From Stictocephala bisonia (lineage: Eukaryota > Arthropoda > Insecta > Hemiptera > Membracidae): DNA of 64,000 nt. Every line of letters begins with the position of its first letter. Within the stretch, counting starts at the first letter, position 1. Under the pieces are notes generated by a model, which searched no databases, had not been told where the DNA came from, and saw nothing but the letters and a program-made list of their open reading frames with translations. This document shows positions 35,131-48,171 of the stretch, one piece after another. The translations under genes and the position numbers were made by a program. The stretch covers positions 62,001-126,000 of the forward strand of contig JAQJVL010000203.1 in the NCBI GenBank assembly GCA_035578905.1, written 5' to 3'.

Positions 35131-35997
35131 ACAGCTTAAAACTGAATCCGTGCAGGCCCACTCTTTAAAGACCATTAGGCCGACTTCTATTCATGTACTC
35201 TAACAAATTAATTTCACCTGTAGACCTGTATGATAGTATATATTTTAAGGTGAGGTAAAAGGCAAACTTGACAATAATGAACAAATCCAAATCCAAACAA
35301 CCAAACGAAACATTAGTTTGTTATTACTAATCTTCAAATAACATCTAACAAGATTTACTCTTATATGTTATCTCTAAATTAAAAAGGTTACATGTCAATA
35401 GGTTAGCTCAAGAGTGTTAAATACCTGACAGATTGAGTAAAGAACAATATCATTGTGCATAGTGAAATGCACAATTTTAAAAATTGTTAAATGAAAATAC
35501 TGATTACTGCATCAAATGGATTAAAGTAATGTCTTAGGAAAGCCAGTATCATTACTGAATTTATATGCCTACAGATTACTATACAATGCTAAAAACTGCG
35601 TCTTTATCACCTGTTTTGGGGTCCAGTAGTGGAGCGCTAGTGCAGTCCTATGTAAATACAATTCAGTTGAAATAGGTAGTAGTGACAGACCTCATTAACT
35701 AATCAAATTCCTATTGTAACTAACAAACATATTCCTATTGTATGAGATATCTAATAAGCGTTAATTGATGTAACTTATTTAGCTGATCATAAGTAATATA
35801 GTCAAGTGTATTGCCTAAAAGTTTGATGATAGATTTATTGTAAAACGTTTTTCTGGTCCAACATTTTTCAGTGGCAAAATTGTTTCCATAAAGTCTACTC
35901 GCTTTAATAATTGGAGTGTTTCACCCTCCTCCCCCTAAACTTCCTTTTTACGTCTCCTGCCATCTTAAGTGCTAATCAATTTCATCAAGGATAGAAA

Positions 35998-36381
35998 GCT
36001 ACCTAAGTTGATCACAGGTTGATCATGGGTTACTAACTTCAATGTACTACCTAAATTCAAAAAGTACATATGTGACTAGCAAAGTAGGCACGTGACTACC
36101 CAAGTTGATGGCTGTTCAAGTTCATTACGGGTGGCTACCCAAGTTGATCACGAGTCGATATTCAAGTTGTTCACGGGTGGCTACTCAAGTCCATTTCGGT
36201 TGGCTATTCGAGTTTATCACGGGTGGCTACTCAAGCCAATTACGGTTGGCTACCCAGTTTGATCACGGATTGCTACCCTAGTTGTTCACAGATGGCTTAC
36301 CAAGTTTTTCACGAGTTGCTACTCAAGTTGATCATAAGTGGCCACTCAAATCCTCTACGGTTGGCTACCCAAGTTGATCAT
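35998..36381. repeat. Degenerate 23-bp tandem repeat
   Basis: Best from 36129: about 11 units of GGCTACCCAAGTTGATCACG + GGT, each with several changes; irregular units precede from 35998. The 72-codon frame at 36223 is within the array. Confidence 0.8.
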
Positions 36382-36706
36382 TTTGTTTGGAAAGGAAATA
36401 GATACCTTACTTGTATAAAACAAGACTTCCTAATTGTTTAAGTCTGCTTACTGCTGTACAATTAGATCTTGCTGTAGAATAGCTAAGGGGGTTTTCTACA
36501 GTCGTCTTATTTGCACGACCAATTAAAAATTTAATCATATAAATTACTGTACCCTATTTATGTAAATATTATTGATGTATATTGAAGAAAATAAGCACCT
36601 GAAAAAGGTCAATTAATTAATGTTGTGTACTGAGAGGAAAGAAGAGGGAAGAAATCAGCTCATGTCAATTAGGAGTTGAAAGCCAGTGGGAGTTCCTAGT
36701 GGCTCA

Positions 36707-36776
36707 AAATCTCACTAATTTGACGCTATCCGTAAGGATTTGTTTCCTTACGGATAGCATCAAATTAGTGAGATTT
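36707..36776. repeat. 33-bp-arm hairpin
   Basis: AAAATCTCACTAATTTGACG ... CCGTAAGGA is followed after a 6-nt loop by its inverse with a single mismatch. Confidence 0.9.
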
Positions 36777-38299
36777 TTATTAACGTCAATTTTAAATTAA
36801 CATATTTCTTGTTAAAAACACTTCATATTTTAAAATATATACTGAACATGTTTTAAACATTGTCTTACTATATTCATAACTCCGTTCAAATTTATTTAAG
36901 TAAAACATAATCGTAACCTACCATTGCCAGATAATCAATGTTGGCAACCGACATAAGAGTGAAAACTAAACGATCGCACTCAGCCAGGAACACACAAACG
37001 CACATACACGCGCGCAAACATGAAAATAAATTAGACATACAAAAAACTCCAACGAAAGAACAAATAACAAAAATTATATTTCCAAAACCTGCTATATATA
37101 AAAGAATATACTGGGAACTATACAAGTGAAGAATGTTTTGGATAGTGTATTCAATGTTTTTTAGGAAATAATCAATTTAATTTATTAATTTGTGCGAATT
37201 TTAGAATAAATTTTATGATAATTTTTATTGTGAAAATTGGAATTTATTATTTTAAGTAGACATGAGAAAAATGAATATTATATTCAAGAATTGAACAACT
37301 AACCAAACTTATTTTGAAACAGATGAATCTTTAATAACAGTTTAACGTTTACACTATAACTAAGCAATAAAAAAGGTGTTTAAGCAATGAATGTTCAGAA
37401 ATATATAATAAAAGCAATACAAGATAACTTTACCTATACTATGCAAAATACTGATAGCACACCGAACATCATTCCACACATGATTATGGTGGCATTACCC
37501 CCCTCCCCCACGGCCCACACAACTCATCGTAGTAATACCTTCTGACTCTCTCATGTCTCTTCCGGTATAGCAAAAATCCTCAGGCTTATGCCTCGTGATA
37601 GGACTAACTTAATTCTAGCACTCTCTTGTCTCTTCCAGCAAAATAACCTTTCTAATGCTTATACTTTTTTATTTATAATAGTTGAGTCCCAGTCTCCCAG
37701 TACACAAGTCTTTGCTAGTAAAGCCGTCCTTTTTAGCAACCTTATTTTTCGGGAGGAGAATGGAACTCATAACTGATAGAACAAAAATTTTACCAATCGT
37801 ATGTTTCCTGAGTTTTCAGTCTTCTCAGCCCAACTACGTCATAATTTTTATTTTGAGTAAACCATTGACGATCATTAACTTATATTTTATTTTAGATGCA
37901 TTTAATTTTTGGGAATGGGTTTTAAGCTTATATTTCACTTAATATCATTTTATTTGTAATACAAAGTTACAGTTTAAAAATTATGATCATAAAATAATAG
38001 TTTAACTCAATTTATTGTCATGTATTAATAATATTATTAAAATAAACTATAAAAAGTAAAAATTAGCTGCAAGTTAAGTTTATTCTAATGAGATATGTCT
38101 CATTATGATAATTATCTTAAATTGCTTCCCACTGTATGAGAATTATATTTCATGTTATTTAATTTATGAGACAAACGACTACAAAGATCACCTGGTGAAC
38201 TCTCGGTAATGAGCACATTGATTAACTCTAATCTCGCTCACTGATCTCCTCCCACGTTCACAAACACTGCTTTGTTTCAACCATTTAGACTTGTGGTAT
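36777..38299. other. AT-rich sequence, no feature seen
   Basis: The 60-86 codon frames here have no motif. 37495-37570 is C-rich without structure. Confidence 0.5.
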
Positions 38300-38752
38300 A
38301 ATCCTGCAAACGTGATTTTTCCTGAAGATTCATCGAGATCTCTTAAACCTAAAGAGGCTGTCGGCCATGTTAGTTTTAATCCCATAAGAACAATGTTATT
38401 TTCGACCGGACATACGATCACGCATATCCAAATTAAACAGTTATTTTTTAACGGATTTTTCCAAACAAATTGATTTTATGAAGAATGAAATTTAGCGTTG
38501 GAATTGCTTTTCAAATTCCTAATTAAAAATTATAGTTATGGAAATAAATATAAAAATATTTAGTTTGAAGTTTTTATTTTAGCCAATTTTTCAAAACTGG
38601 GCTTATGTAATTAAATTATCAAAAGCAAACCCAATGCACAATTTGATAACGTTTAAAATGACACCTCATACACAAAGTTTTGTCAGTAATACCGGAAAAT
38701 ATGGATTGCAAATAACATTGTTCTTTTGGGATTAAAACCACCATGGCCGAGA
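38300..38752. mobile_element. Possible TIR element with diverged arms
   Basis: GGCCATGTTAGTTTTAATCC + CATAAGAACAATGTTATT (38361-38401) is inverted at 38711-38754 (AATAACATTGTTCTTTTGGG ATTAAAACCACCATGGCC). Spacer about 310 bp, AT-rich, non-coding. Confidence 0.5.
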
Positions 38753-38904
38753 GACTCTGCAGACTCCTAATTTAATTTTTATGTAGAATTTCATTAGCAT
38801 CTATGATTTTTTTCTCCTATTTTATAGACTGAGTTCTCATTGAGCTAATCAGAAAATTTTTGAGACCACAAACCAATCTCGGTGAACATCACTGAACATA
38901 ATCT

Positions 38905-39575
38905 CAAAACGTGTCATCAATATCCGTGAGCTTGGTAGCCGTGAGACAGGGTAATTCAGTGTATACCATATGACAATGTGTCATCTATATCCGGCAGCTT
39001 GGTAACCATGAGACAGAACCAATAATTGTATACCATATCACAATGTGTCATCTATATCCAGCAAATTGGTAGCCGTGAAACAGGGTCAGTCATTGTATAC
39101 CATATCACAATGTGTCATCCATATCCGTCAGCTTGGTAGCCGTGAAACAGGGTCAGTCATTGTATACCATATCACAATGTGTCATCCATATCCGTTAGCT
39201 TGGTAGCCGTGAAACAGGATGAATCATTGTACGTCATCTCACAAAGTGTCATCCATATCCGTCAGCTTGGTAGCCATGAAACAGAGTCCATTATTGTACA
39301 TAATCTCAGAAAGTGTTGTCTGTATCCGTCAGCTTGGTAGCCGTGAAACAGAATCCATTATTGTACATAATCTCAGAAAGTTTTGTCTATATCCGTCAGC
39401 TTGGTAGCCGTGAAACAGAGTCCATTAATTGTACATAATCTGAGAAATTGTTGTCTGTATTCATCAGCTTGGTAGCCGTGAAACAGAGTCAATTATTGTA
39501 CATAATCTCAGAGTTGTCTATATCCGTCAACTTGGTAGCCGTGAAACAGGGTTAATCATTGTAGGTCTATAGCAT
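38905..39575. repeat. 67-bp tandem repeat, about 10 copies
   Basis: Units of CAGCTTGGTAGCCGTGAAAC AGGGTCAGTCATTGTATACC ATATCACAATGTGTCATCCA TATCCGT. Later copies carry CATAATCTCAGAAAGT in place of the middle block. Confidence 0.9.
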
Positions 39576-39595
39576 ATCACAAACTATATGATTTC

Positions 39596-39630
39596 CCCTG
39601 TTTCACGGCTACCAATCTGATGAATATAGA
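39596..39630. repeat. Inverted single unit of the 67-bp repeat
   Basis: CCTGTTTCACGGCTACCAAT + CTGATGAATATAGA is the reverse complement of the adjoining array unit, giving an inverted junction about 20 bp after the last direct copy. Confidence 0.8.
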
Positions 39631-39671
39631 TTATAGTTTAGTTAAATACTAAATTCTAGGCTTCTCTTTTA

Positions 39672-39848
39672 ACATATCTTATTCTTTACTTTTTTGTTTC
39701 AATTCATACACCAGTTCATATGGGCTTATAGGTCTGTGTGTGAAATTTATTCAACGAATGAAGTACCGACTGTTAGCTCAGTTGACGATTCAAACCTTGG
39801 AACTTACCCTCCGCGTTCCGAAGTATCAACTACTGAGCTACAACGCCT
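39672..39848 (-). mobile_element. SINE-2 (tRNA-derived), copy 1
   Basis: On the minus strand: GGCGTTGTAGCTCAGTAGTT (A box TAGCTCAGTAG, 39830-39840), GGTTTGAATC (B box, 39788-39797), then CAACTGAGC...GTCGGTACTTC, CGTTGAATAAA and CAGACCTATAAGCCCAT. All blocks occur in the same order in 51121-51290. The 85-codon plus-strand frame across it is not a gene. Confidence 0.75.
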
Positions 39849-40195
39849 CTACTTTAATCATTCACGCCTTAATCGACCTTTGACTACATTTTATTCACTA
39901 AAATATGAATCTATCATAATAAATGTATATCTTTCTTCCTTCTACTTTTGAATGTGGCATAATAGACAAAAATGCCCAACAGTTAAAATGCGTTTTATAT
40001 AGAAATTTCTTGGAAAGAAAAATATTATTAAAGTTATTATTTGGTATATGATACCCTTAAACAATCCAGATAAATTACCATATTTAGGATAGATATGAGT
40101 TTCAGAAATAGTATCTAAACATAGTAATTGAACATTAATATCAGTTTTAGAAAATCTTTTTAGTAGTAAAGTACAGTAAATAACATATCACGCTG

Positions 40196-40345
40196 GCGAA
40201 AATCCAATACAAGTAAATGTCACGCAACACAAATTTATTAGAATATAAGAACTTAATGACAAATATAATGTAGCCTATAATGCATGTAGATTTTGTACTC
40301 ATATTGAATAATTTGTGTTGTATGACGTTAATTTGTAAAGTATCA
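40196..40345. mobile_element. Fold-back element family E, diverged copy 2
   Basis: CAATACAAGTAAATGTCACG CAACACAAATTTATTAGAATATAAG and its inverse AATAATTTGTGTTGTATGAC GTTAATTTGTAA reproduce the two arm ends of the element at 20526-20772, with a shortened, diverged centre. Confidence 0.6.
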
Positions 40346-40734
40346 AATATAATTACAGTTCAGATAAAAACTTATATATATATATTTTTTTATTTAATTT
40401 TAAGTTATTCTATCGTACGTATGGACCAAGTGACACCGGCTTGATATATCTATCTTAACCTATAAGATCCAAATGGCTTTGTATCGATAGTGATACGTAA
40501 GGAAGCCGTACGCCGTTATGTGATCCCATTATGTAGGACTTTCATCACAGATCGATCTCCGACCTCAGCACATGAATTGTATGGAACACTTCTCTTCAAT
40601 ATTTCTAAGTTATATACTTTTTTATAAACGTTACGTACATTTATAAATATATGAATGATTTGCACATACAGCATTATGAGGCTAATCCTAAGAATTATTG
40701 ACTAAATATTCTTCTAGCCTAATCTAAATTAATA

Positions 40735-40850
40735 TGAGTAACATGACATAACCTAAAATAACCCATCCTAACCTAACATAAAATAACTTAATATACCAAA
40801 CCTAATATAACTTAAATAAAATAGCATAATATAGCATAACTAAACATTAA
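40735..40850. repeat. Degenerate CCTAA-like tract
   Basis: Repeated ACATAACCTAA/TAACTTAAT/CCTAACCTAACATAA words suggest a decayed interstitial telomere-type array. Confidence 0.45.
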
Positions 40851-43019
40851 GCACATATTACGTGTCTACCCGACTTATTTTAATGTCAGGATTTTTTATA
40901 AGCCCATACAATCTTTCAAGAATCAATAACTGTGTATTCTAGGCCTAATTCAGCACAATTAGATTCATTGACAATGTCATAAGATTACATTCTAAAACTG
41001 TGATCGCGTAAAATCAACCGTAATGATAGGAACTACCAAAACTGCAAATTACTGAGATCCTGTAAATAGACTTAATCTCATCAGTCAAATGCATTTTGTT
41101 TAAACAAATTTTTAGCGCACCTCTGAATCTATTCAAACTAGCAGTTCTTACTTAAATAAGTAATTTATGAAATACTTTTGCAAAGGTAGGAATTTGTGTG
41201 TGATTTTTACTAAGTCTGGTATATCTTACACCAATTAGGTTTTGTGACCGGTACTATGAGTTCCCTTAAACTGACCAAAGCTGATGGTTTCTTTTATGAA
41301 AATTATGCTCTGTATAGTAAAAATACAATGTATCGGAGATATGCCACGATTTACAAAATGTTGCTTACAACAATTCTATGTCTCCAATGCCCACAACATT
41401 GCGAATAGCTTTTTTTGACATTTAAAGTCCTCCTTTGGACCAGGTGGGTTACCGCAGAGAACTGTACATGTTATAAGAATGTAGGGGGGGGGGAGGAGGA
41501 AATGAGAATGTTTCAAACAGTTTTACATATTTCAAATTAGAAACAAAGAATTCTATTGTTTGAAACTGAAGTAATTTATTAGTGTTAAGACAGTTCATAT
41601 TGGTAAATGTGTAGGATATTTCCAAGAGTTTTAGGGGGTTTCTAAACACGACTTTTTGACAGGTGTAATAAACCCGTCATCTTCAGGTGCTACTTTTTAA
41701 AGAAACTTGGTTAATAAAAAAATATATTTTTTTCTTAGCCAACCCATATCAATGTAGAAACCCCTTAAAAAATTAAATGCTCAAAGGTTACTATGGACTC
41801 ATCAAATTATTTCTTATTACAAACTATTACAGATACATCCAGTATGAAAAAAAAAATGAACACAAAGAAGAAATTAACGCATTATCAATGAACAACATAC
41901 AGAAACAAAGTTAAGTTGTAAAATATTAATCTTATCCAACAGCGTATGATCTGCCAACTCCACAGATCACGAAGGTCAGGGACGTTCGAGATGAGTTCCG
42001 ATTGTGAGTAGTGGCTCGTGATTCCTGATCCCCCGTACCTATGGAGTTGACATAAAATAACATAACCTATTCTAATTTAGATTTCACCCAAAACTAACAT
42101 ATATTGCATAGAAATATTTTAAATGTGATGGCACTGTTCTAAAAAAGAGCCTTCATGTTTTATTTTAAACCAAATTACTAACCATCTGAAAAGATCGATA
42201 ATTATTTTGAACCGTATTCTGATTAGGATTTGGTGATTGAGCTACCTTAATTATAAATACTTTTTTGGAATTGTGAATATTTTTACATAAAATAACAACG
42301 TTATACAGTAATTATATACGAGCACTTGCTTGTTATAAGTTGACTGTTCTATACTTGACACGTAATCAAATAGTTATGATCTGCCACATTTATTTATAAA
42401 GAGATGATTACTCAACAATATTTCTCCATGTTTGCATTGACTCTTCGAATTAATTACATATCAATATTGGCTTTCCTTTAAAGTTAATTTAAAATGTGTA
42501 AAATTTAAATACTTTAAAATTTAAATTCCGAATTGCTGTAATTTCATCACATAGGCGTTCGTAAACATCACATAGTTTTGTATTTTAAAAGTCAATGCAA
42601 ATTAAATAATTCGTGAGATAGGACTACTTGTTTGTATTGGATTTAACACTGAACTGGCCTGTTATAGAAGGAAATGCTTTTGGAATGGAGGACAATTACC
42701 AAGCTTTTACTAGGATGAGCACCAGGTGTAGAATGAAACAGAGCAACCCTCTAGGCTATCGATGCCACTTACAACGCGGTATTTAAACTACGTTCGTTTC
42801 ACTGTAATTGTCGGCGTAAATAATCATAACCCAGCTAACTTTGTGCCTGACTTATACACATTGATTTGTGGAGGAAGTAAATAATTTTAAAAGCTGATAG
42901 TGTTGTTATTAGTTGACGAGTGGATTAGTTTGATTGATTAGATCAAACAACGAGCAATAACACGTTAGTTTGTATAGTTGAAGTGTGTCTTCGTCAGTAA
43001 TTGAGGAAATTCATGTGTT
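40851..43019. other. Unassigned sequence
   Basis: A GC-richer patch at 41940-42055 is bounded by CCAACTCCACAGATCA and an inverted-like TATGGAGTTGAC; a G-run is at 41484-41492; otherwise AT-rich. Nothing coding. Confidence 0.45.
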
Positions 43020-43870
43020 GTTACTACTGTACTGGCATCCGTTTTATCATTGGTGTTAGTTTCTACGCTATCGTTGGCGTGAAGTTTTGCGTTAGTTAGT
43101 TAGTGTCTGCGCTGTTGCTAATGTTTGTGTATCAATAACCAAATAGAAGAAATAAACAGGGGTCGTTTACAATATTGTGCTAAATGTGTGTCGAGCAGTT
43201 ATTTCACCAGTTTGCCATGCGGATGACAGGGCCAGCACCTTGTCAGTCCCTTCCTTGTTCCCCTAAATTCTCAACCCTCAAGGGTAATCGTACTAATTAT
43301 TACTACAGATACAGTTGTATAAAGATGTAAATTAGTTGTAATTTATTTATAACTGCCACTGAGGCGTTCGCTGTGACCATAAGAAAGCGATCTCTGTTTC
43401 TTTTTTCTTTGTGCTTGAATTGCGTCCTGTCGGCGTAAAATTTTGCATCAATATCGGCGTCAATTCGTATCTCAGCGTAGGTGTCAGTTTATAGATATAC
43501 ATCAGTTTCGTGGTCTTTTTCTGCCTAAGTGACAGTCAATTATTCCCCTGATAAGCATCGATTTAAGCGAACAAATCATTGACGGTGTCTTTTTTTTAGT
43601 CAGTAGCTGAATCAGTATTGGCATCAGATGTAGTTAGTTTTCCTTTAATGTAAACGTCCGTATCAGCGTTTTTATCTGTTAGCATCGAGATTTGTATCTG
43701 CCGAAGTGTCGGTGGCAGTACAGTATATACGTCATTATTAGCGTCAGTTTTTGAGCATGCGTGCAAGTTTCTTCGTAAGCGTGACTATCATTTGTGTCAT
43801 TGTCGGTGACGGAATCAGTTTTTGATCCAGTTTTGATGTTGGTACAATCTTTAGTAGATGTTTCAATCAC
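43020..43870. repeat. Very degenerate GGCGTCAGTTTTTG-type repeat, interrupted
   Basis: Many near-copies of TCGGCGTCAGTTTTTGCATC occur at 43050-43120 and 43430-43850 with no fixed period (roughly 18-30 bp). The MITE at 43142-43413 splits the array. Confidence 0.5.
43142..43413. mobile_element. MITE family A, copy 3 (272 bp)
   Basis: Ends AGAAGAAATAAACAGGGGTC and GATCTCTGTTTCTTTTTTCT TTGTG. The interior AGTTTGCCATGCGGATGACA, GGGCCAGCACCTTGTCAG, TAACTGCCACTGAGGCGTTC aligns throughout with the copies at 1531 and 6673, same orientation. Confidence 0.8.
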
Positions 43871-44242
43871 AAAACATCTAAAATATATTTCAGATTAGGA
43901 TAACCCAAAAAATCGACCTCTATTGGATACTATAAATACTATAAAAAAAGGCAAATATCACCCATGTACATGGGCGTGTGAGTATTTATGAGTGTACGTA
44001 CGTGCGGTTGAGCGGACATGTTTGATAACTTGTGTTTTGATACTTTTTCGGTACCTAATCATAGTTTTAGTCACGGTATGTAGAATACAATATACCGTGG
44101 TTCTAATCACCTTTTCATTTTTATTGAAGGAGAGGCCGATCTCCTTTTTAACCTCACTCGGTCCATACCCCATTGACTATTGTTTGTACGGGGAATTTAA
44201 TCAGAAAGAAAATGACATATAGTGAAGATTACTGACAAAAAA

Positions 44243-44338
44243 ACCTAGTGTCCAAGCTAGGATTCGATCCTGCGGTTACGATATCTATAAATCAGGCCAA
44301 GTCCTGACTCCTTAGACCGTTCGGCCACCAGCCTTCAC
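44243..44338 (-). mobile_element. tRNA-like element (Leu/Ser-type SINE or tRNA pseudogene)
   Basis: The minus strand carries GGCTGGTGGCCGAACGGTCT AAGG (A box TGGCCGAACGG at 44318-44328), a long variable region and GGATCGAATCC (B box, 44260-44270), followed by a T7 run (44237-44243) suited to Pol III termination. The acceptor and T-stem pairings are poor and the anticodon arm is not canonical, so I do not call a functional tRNA. Confidence 0.6.
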
Positions 44339-45427
44339 ATAGTTGAAGCAATCATATTTTTGCATAAAGTGCTACATGACCTTGACATGAACTTAAATTG
44401 CATAAATTATTCAAATTTAGAATTGAAACTTTAATAATAAAGCTATAAAAACTTACGGCTACTTATAAACTACACATACAAATATAGATGTACAGAAATA
44501 GGTATTAAATTTAAATTGTAAAATGAGTCACAAGTAAACCTTGGAAATTGAGTGCTTCAATTCGATTTTTTTCGTACTCATAGTTTCAATAAAAAAATTA
44601 TATTGATTTTGGAACAATATTAAACTCTGTTATTTGATATAATCTGTGGGGTGGGGGGATCAATGAAGTTGATATATACTTTTTACGCTAGTTTAATGCT
44701 GGAAAACGTGCCGTAAAATTTTTAAATAACCATTAAGAAGTAGGTTTTATGAACTAGCAAAATAGTTTTACGAACAGTTTTGACCAACAGATGTTTTTAA
44801 GAACCATGGGAGTATTATTTTACTGTGTCGAATAAAAAGGCTACTTTGCATTTACCAGATACTAGAAACATCACATGATTTGAACCTTGTGATAATCACT
44901 ATACATAGAACTAATAATGGATCAATTTATTTATGTATTGAACATCTTGTTTTAGTGTTTTATACAAAAGGTTTTAATAGCTTGTTGGTCATTTTACATT
45001 ATTTAAAGAAGAAAACCTGCTTCGCAGATTATTTTCACGTCATTTAAAAGTAATACAGCTTTGTTAGTTTTGTTGTGCTTTTTTTTTAATAGCCGTTATA
45101 ATTTGTATTTTTAAACTCTTAGGCATAATGTAAAATTGCTTCAGGTTTTATGTATATAACGACAGTTTTATATGTTCTGAATATATACTTCATTACCTAA
45201 TTACATTTCCCAGGGATTATTCCAACATGTTTTCCTTGTTATGATAGCCTATGGGAGGGTGCAGCAAAAAGAAATTCCCTGAACTCAAGATCTACTGTAG
45301 TTATCATAATATGACAAATAAAGTAGATAGCCCATTTGTTAAAACAATTATGTTCTTACACTGCATATTACTCTATTCCAAGTTTATTTAAGCTCTGTTA
45401 GTATTTATCTCATTGTCTTGATATAAA

Positions 45428-45638
45428 AAAAGGTAAAGTTCGTCTCATTTTACCAGGTGAAGTTAGAGCTAAGAAGCCGCCCTTCTCTCTCAACACTTAA
45501 CCTGGAGGTCAACGGCTTTACGTGACTTCCGAACCACGGGAGCAGTAGGGCAAAAACCGTTAGTGGTTATATCGGGAATCGAACCCGGACCGATTGCGTT
45601 GTAAGCCAACGCCTTAACCCCTTAGCTATGACCGCTCC
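45428..45638 (-). mobile_element. SINE-1, full-length tRNA-derived copy
   Basis: The minus strand starts GGAGCGGTCATAGCTAAGGG GTTAAGGCG (A box TAGCTAAGGGGT, 45617-45628), with a TAC-containing anticodon loop and GGTTCGATTCC (B box, 45575-45585). A unique body follows (CCGTGGTTCGGAAGTCACGT) and then a tail domain AGGTTAAGTGTTGAGAGAGA ... GCTTCTTAGCTC ... AACTTCACCTGG ending A/T-rich. A tRNA-head, body and LINE-like tail is the standard SINE layout. Partial copies are at 2600, 3190 and 25340/27023. Confidence 0.85.
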
Positions 45639-46099
45639 AAAGTGATTCAAGGTTTAATATAAAGATGAATGTAATTATATTTTCGGTACGTACTTTTAAA
45701 TAGCCATGTGCAATGTATATTGAAAACTATAGTAAACAGTGGATTACAATAAACCCTCTTTCTTTAAGAAAGGGATTACCACAGATTATATAGAACAACT
45801 ATAATCTGCGGTATTGGTATTGCTGATTTTATTTATTGACCCAGCTGAAGACAAAAAAAACAAATACTTACCAATATTTATTTGATGTTTGTTATGGGTA
45901 TATCTTTAATCAATCTGTCACATATATTATACTCTAATATTGTACTGAAAAAAGTTCTTTGTACTTTTTTTATCAAGGCATCAATGCCATAAATCCTAAT
46001 GACGTAAACATTTGGGGCTCACACATTTAATACACGATACATCATGGTTGACAAATCTAATATGTATACAGTACAGTAGTAGGCCTACATTTGCCCTAG

Positions 46100-46470
46100 T
46101 TTTAATTTTAGCTAGTGGTTTTTTGAAGATGGCTTTTAAACGTCAGCGATCGATCTAACGTTACTCCCAGGTACTGTGAATGATCATTGTGGTGGAGTTT
46201 TACACCATTTAGAAAGACGTTTAATTTTCGATTAGTCAGTCAATTACACAATGTACTTATGTGGAATCAGGCTACTTCGGTTTTTGATGGGTTAGGCTTC
46301 AACTTCCAGGCTCAAAAATATTCTTCGAGGACTACAAGATCATTTGTGAGCGTTTCTGCAGTAGCTGTTAAGTCCTTCTGATGATAAGCTGAAACAATAT
46401 CGTCTGCACATATAAATTTGTGTATACATAAAGGTAAAATTTGCTTTTTGTATAAAAGCAATTTCGTCTG
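46100..46470 (-). pseudogene. Non-LTR retrotransposon reverse transcriptase remnant
   Basis: The minus strand reads LPLCIHKFICADDIVSAYHQ, KDLTATAETLTNDLVVLEEY F, stop, AWKLKPNPSKTEVA, stop, FHISTLCN, stop, LTNRKLNVFLNGVKLHHNDH, SQYLGVTLDRSLTFKSHLQK. The (Y/F)xADD catalytic motif (here CADD), the L-KW-LK-NPSKTE block and YLGVTLDRSLTFK-H are diagnostic of Jockey/CR1-group LINE RT palm-to-thumb. Three in-frame stops, no endonuclease and no 3' tail show a dead fragment. The 64-codon plus-strand frame at 46187 is its shadow. Confidence 0.88.
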
Positions 46471-48163
46471 CATGTGATAATTATATAAGTAGAAAATCCC
46501 TAAATGCAAAGTACAGTGCTGGCTTATTATAATTTTATTTTGCTATCTCTTTAGTAATCACCTACCTCAAATAATATGCAAAGTAGGTCTATATATTGGA
46601 AAATTTTGAACAAGTTTTCGCACAATTATCGAGAATGTACATGCTGTATGAATGCGTAAATGTACTTGTATACTAATTAATTTACTCGCGAGTAGATTAA
46701 TAATATGCTGATAGTGCTATTCAACTACTTTTTCAGCTGAGTAATAAGAGATAATATGGCGCATGGGACATTAATTCCAAACAAATATATCGAATATTGA
46801 TATGTTTAGTTTAAAGGAAAATATATATTTGCAAGTAAACCGTCAACTCACTTTAATTTTAAAAATTCTTTCTAGTTGTATTTTAAAAATTCATTTGTAG
46901 AAAAATCGTGAAATACTTCTGGACTTGAAGAACAGTGAGGAAGGTATATATATTTTACGTAGCGTATATATTTTAAGTAAAAAAATTAGAGTTTTTGCAC
47001 AGTATTTCTTAAAAGACCGTACTTTCCCACTGTTATCATCAAATAAAGTGTTGAATGCACACATAAACATTTGATTCAATTCAGTTTAATCCATGGCTGA
47101 GAATGAGAGTACAGTAAATATATTCCTAGATAGGATATGTAGCTATTTATTTATTTTAATGTATTAAAGTGTATATGAGGTTTTAAACGAATGCAGTGAA
47201 TATGCTCTTTTTTCAGGGTAGGGGTATGTATCCTTACTATATTGTTTGGGATGGATGGATGATGTGCAGATGGAGGTTGCAAGTTGTGATAATATTAACT
47301 TTACTGATTTTTGTATTTCAATGTAAAGTGTAGATATTAGCCATGCGTGCTTATATTATTGTATACATTTAATATACTACATGGCGTTGCATACTTCTGC
47401 CAACAGTTCTATAATCTTTGCTGCTGCATATTGGCCAGAAAATCATTTAAATCATTAGGAGGTTCTATTTGAAGAATTGCGTAAATTGGCTTACTATACC
47501 ACCAAATCTTTTTTTGGAAATTCGTCGAATGGTGCACTCTGTCTCACTCACATTGTTGAAAGTTATACTGTACTTAGACGTTTATTCACCAAACCTACTT
47601 AATAAGTTTATTTGATAGGCGTAGATGGCTGGTTCTTATTGAAAATATTTTTCCACCCAAAGTAATACGATATTTTTACTTTCCTCACTCTTAAGTAAAT
47701 TGTGGCTTACAATAAGGATACATAACTGTCATTGAAATATACATAATACTTTTCTGGAAATTTACTTTTTACTATACCATCGACATTATCAAAGGTGTAA
47801 GATGTGTATGCATGGAAGTATTGGAACAGAGAAAAAGTTTACAGTCTGCATGGCAAAATATCTAAATTGACGTTTGGTGTTTGTTTTCAGTTTGTAGGTT
47901 GAAGGTTATGTTTATCATAATAATGTCGACTTATATGGCTAATATCATTGATTTGGGCAAATCCCTAGTCCAGTGCTCAAATTATATTCTACAGTGCAAA
48001 AATGGATAAAATAGTGGAAATTATAATCACTAGGCTCATTGATTTTGCAAATCATAGGGATTTAAATATTTGTCACGAAGTAATTTATGAAACTATACAA
48101 TGTTCCATGTATAGTAAAGATGTTACATTTGAATCACTTGGGAAAAGGTTAGTAACCATAAAT
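46471..48163. other. AT-rich sequence, no feature seen
   Basis: No extension of the LINE remnant and no exon recognised. Confidence 0.45.
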
Positions 48164-48171
48164 ATATTTTA

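Noticed and set aside
44243..44338. Functional tRNA-Leu or tRNA-Ser
   Set aside because: A and B boxes are present, but acceptor and T stems do not pair and the anticodon arm is irregular.
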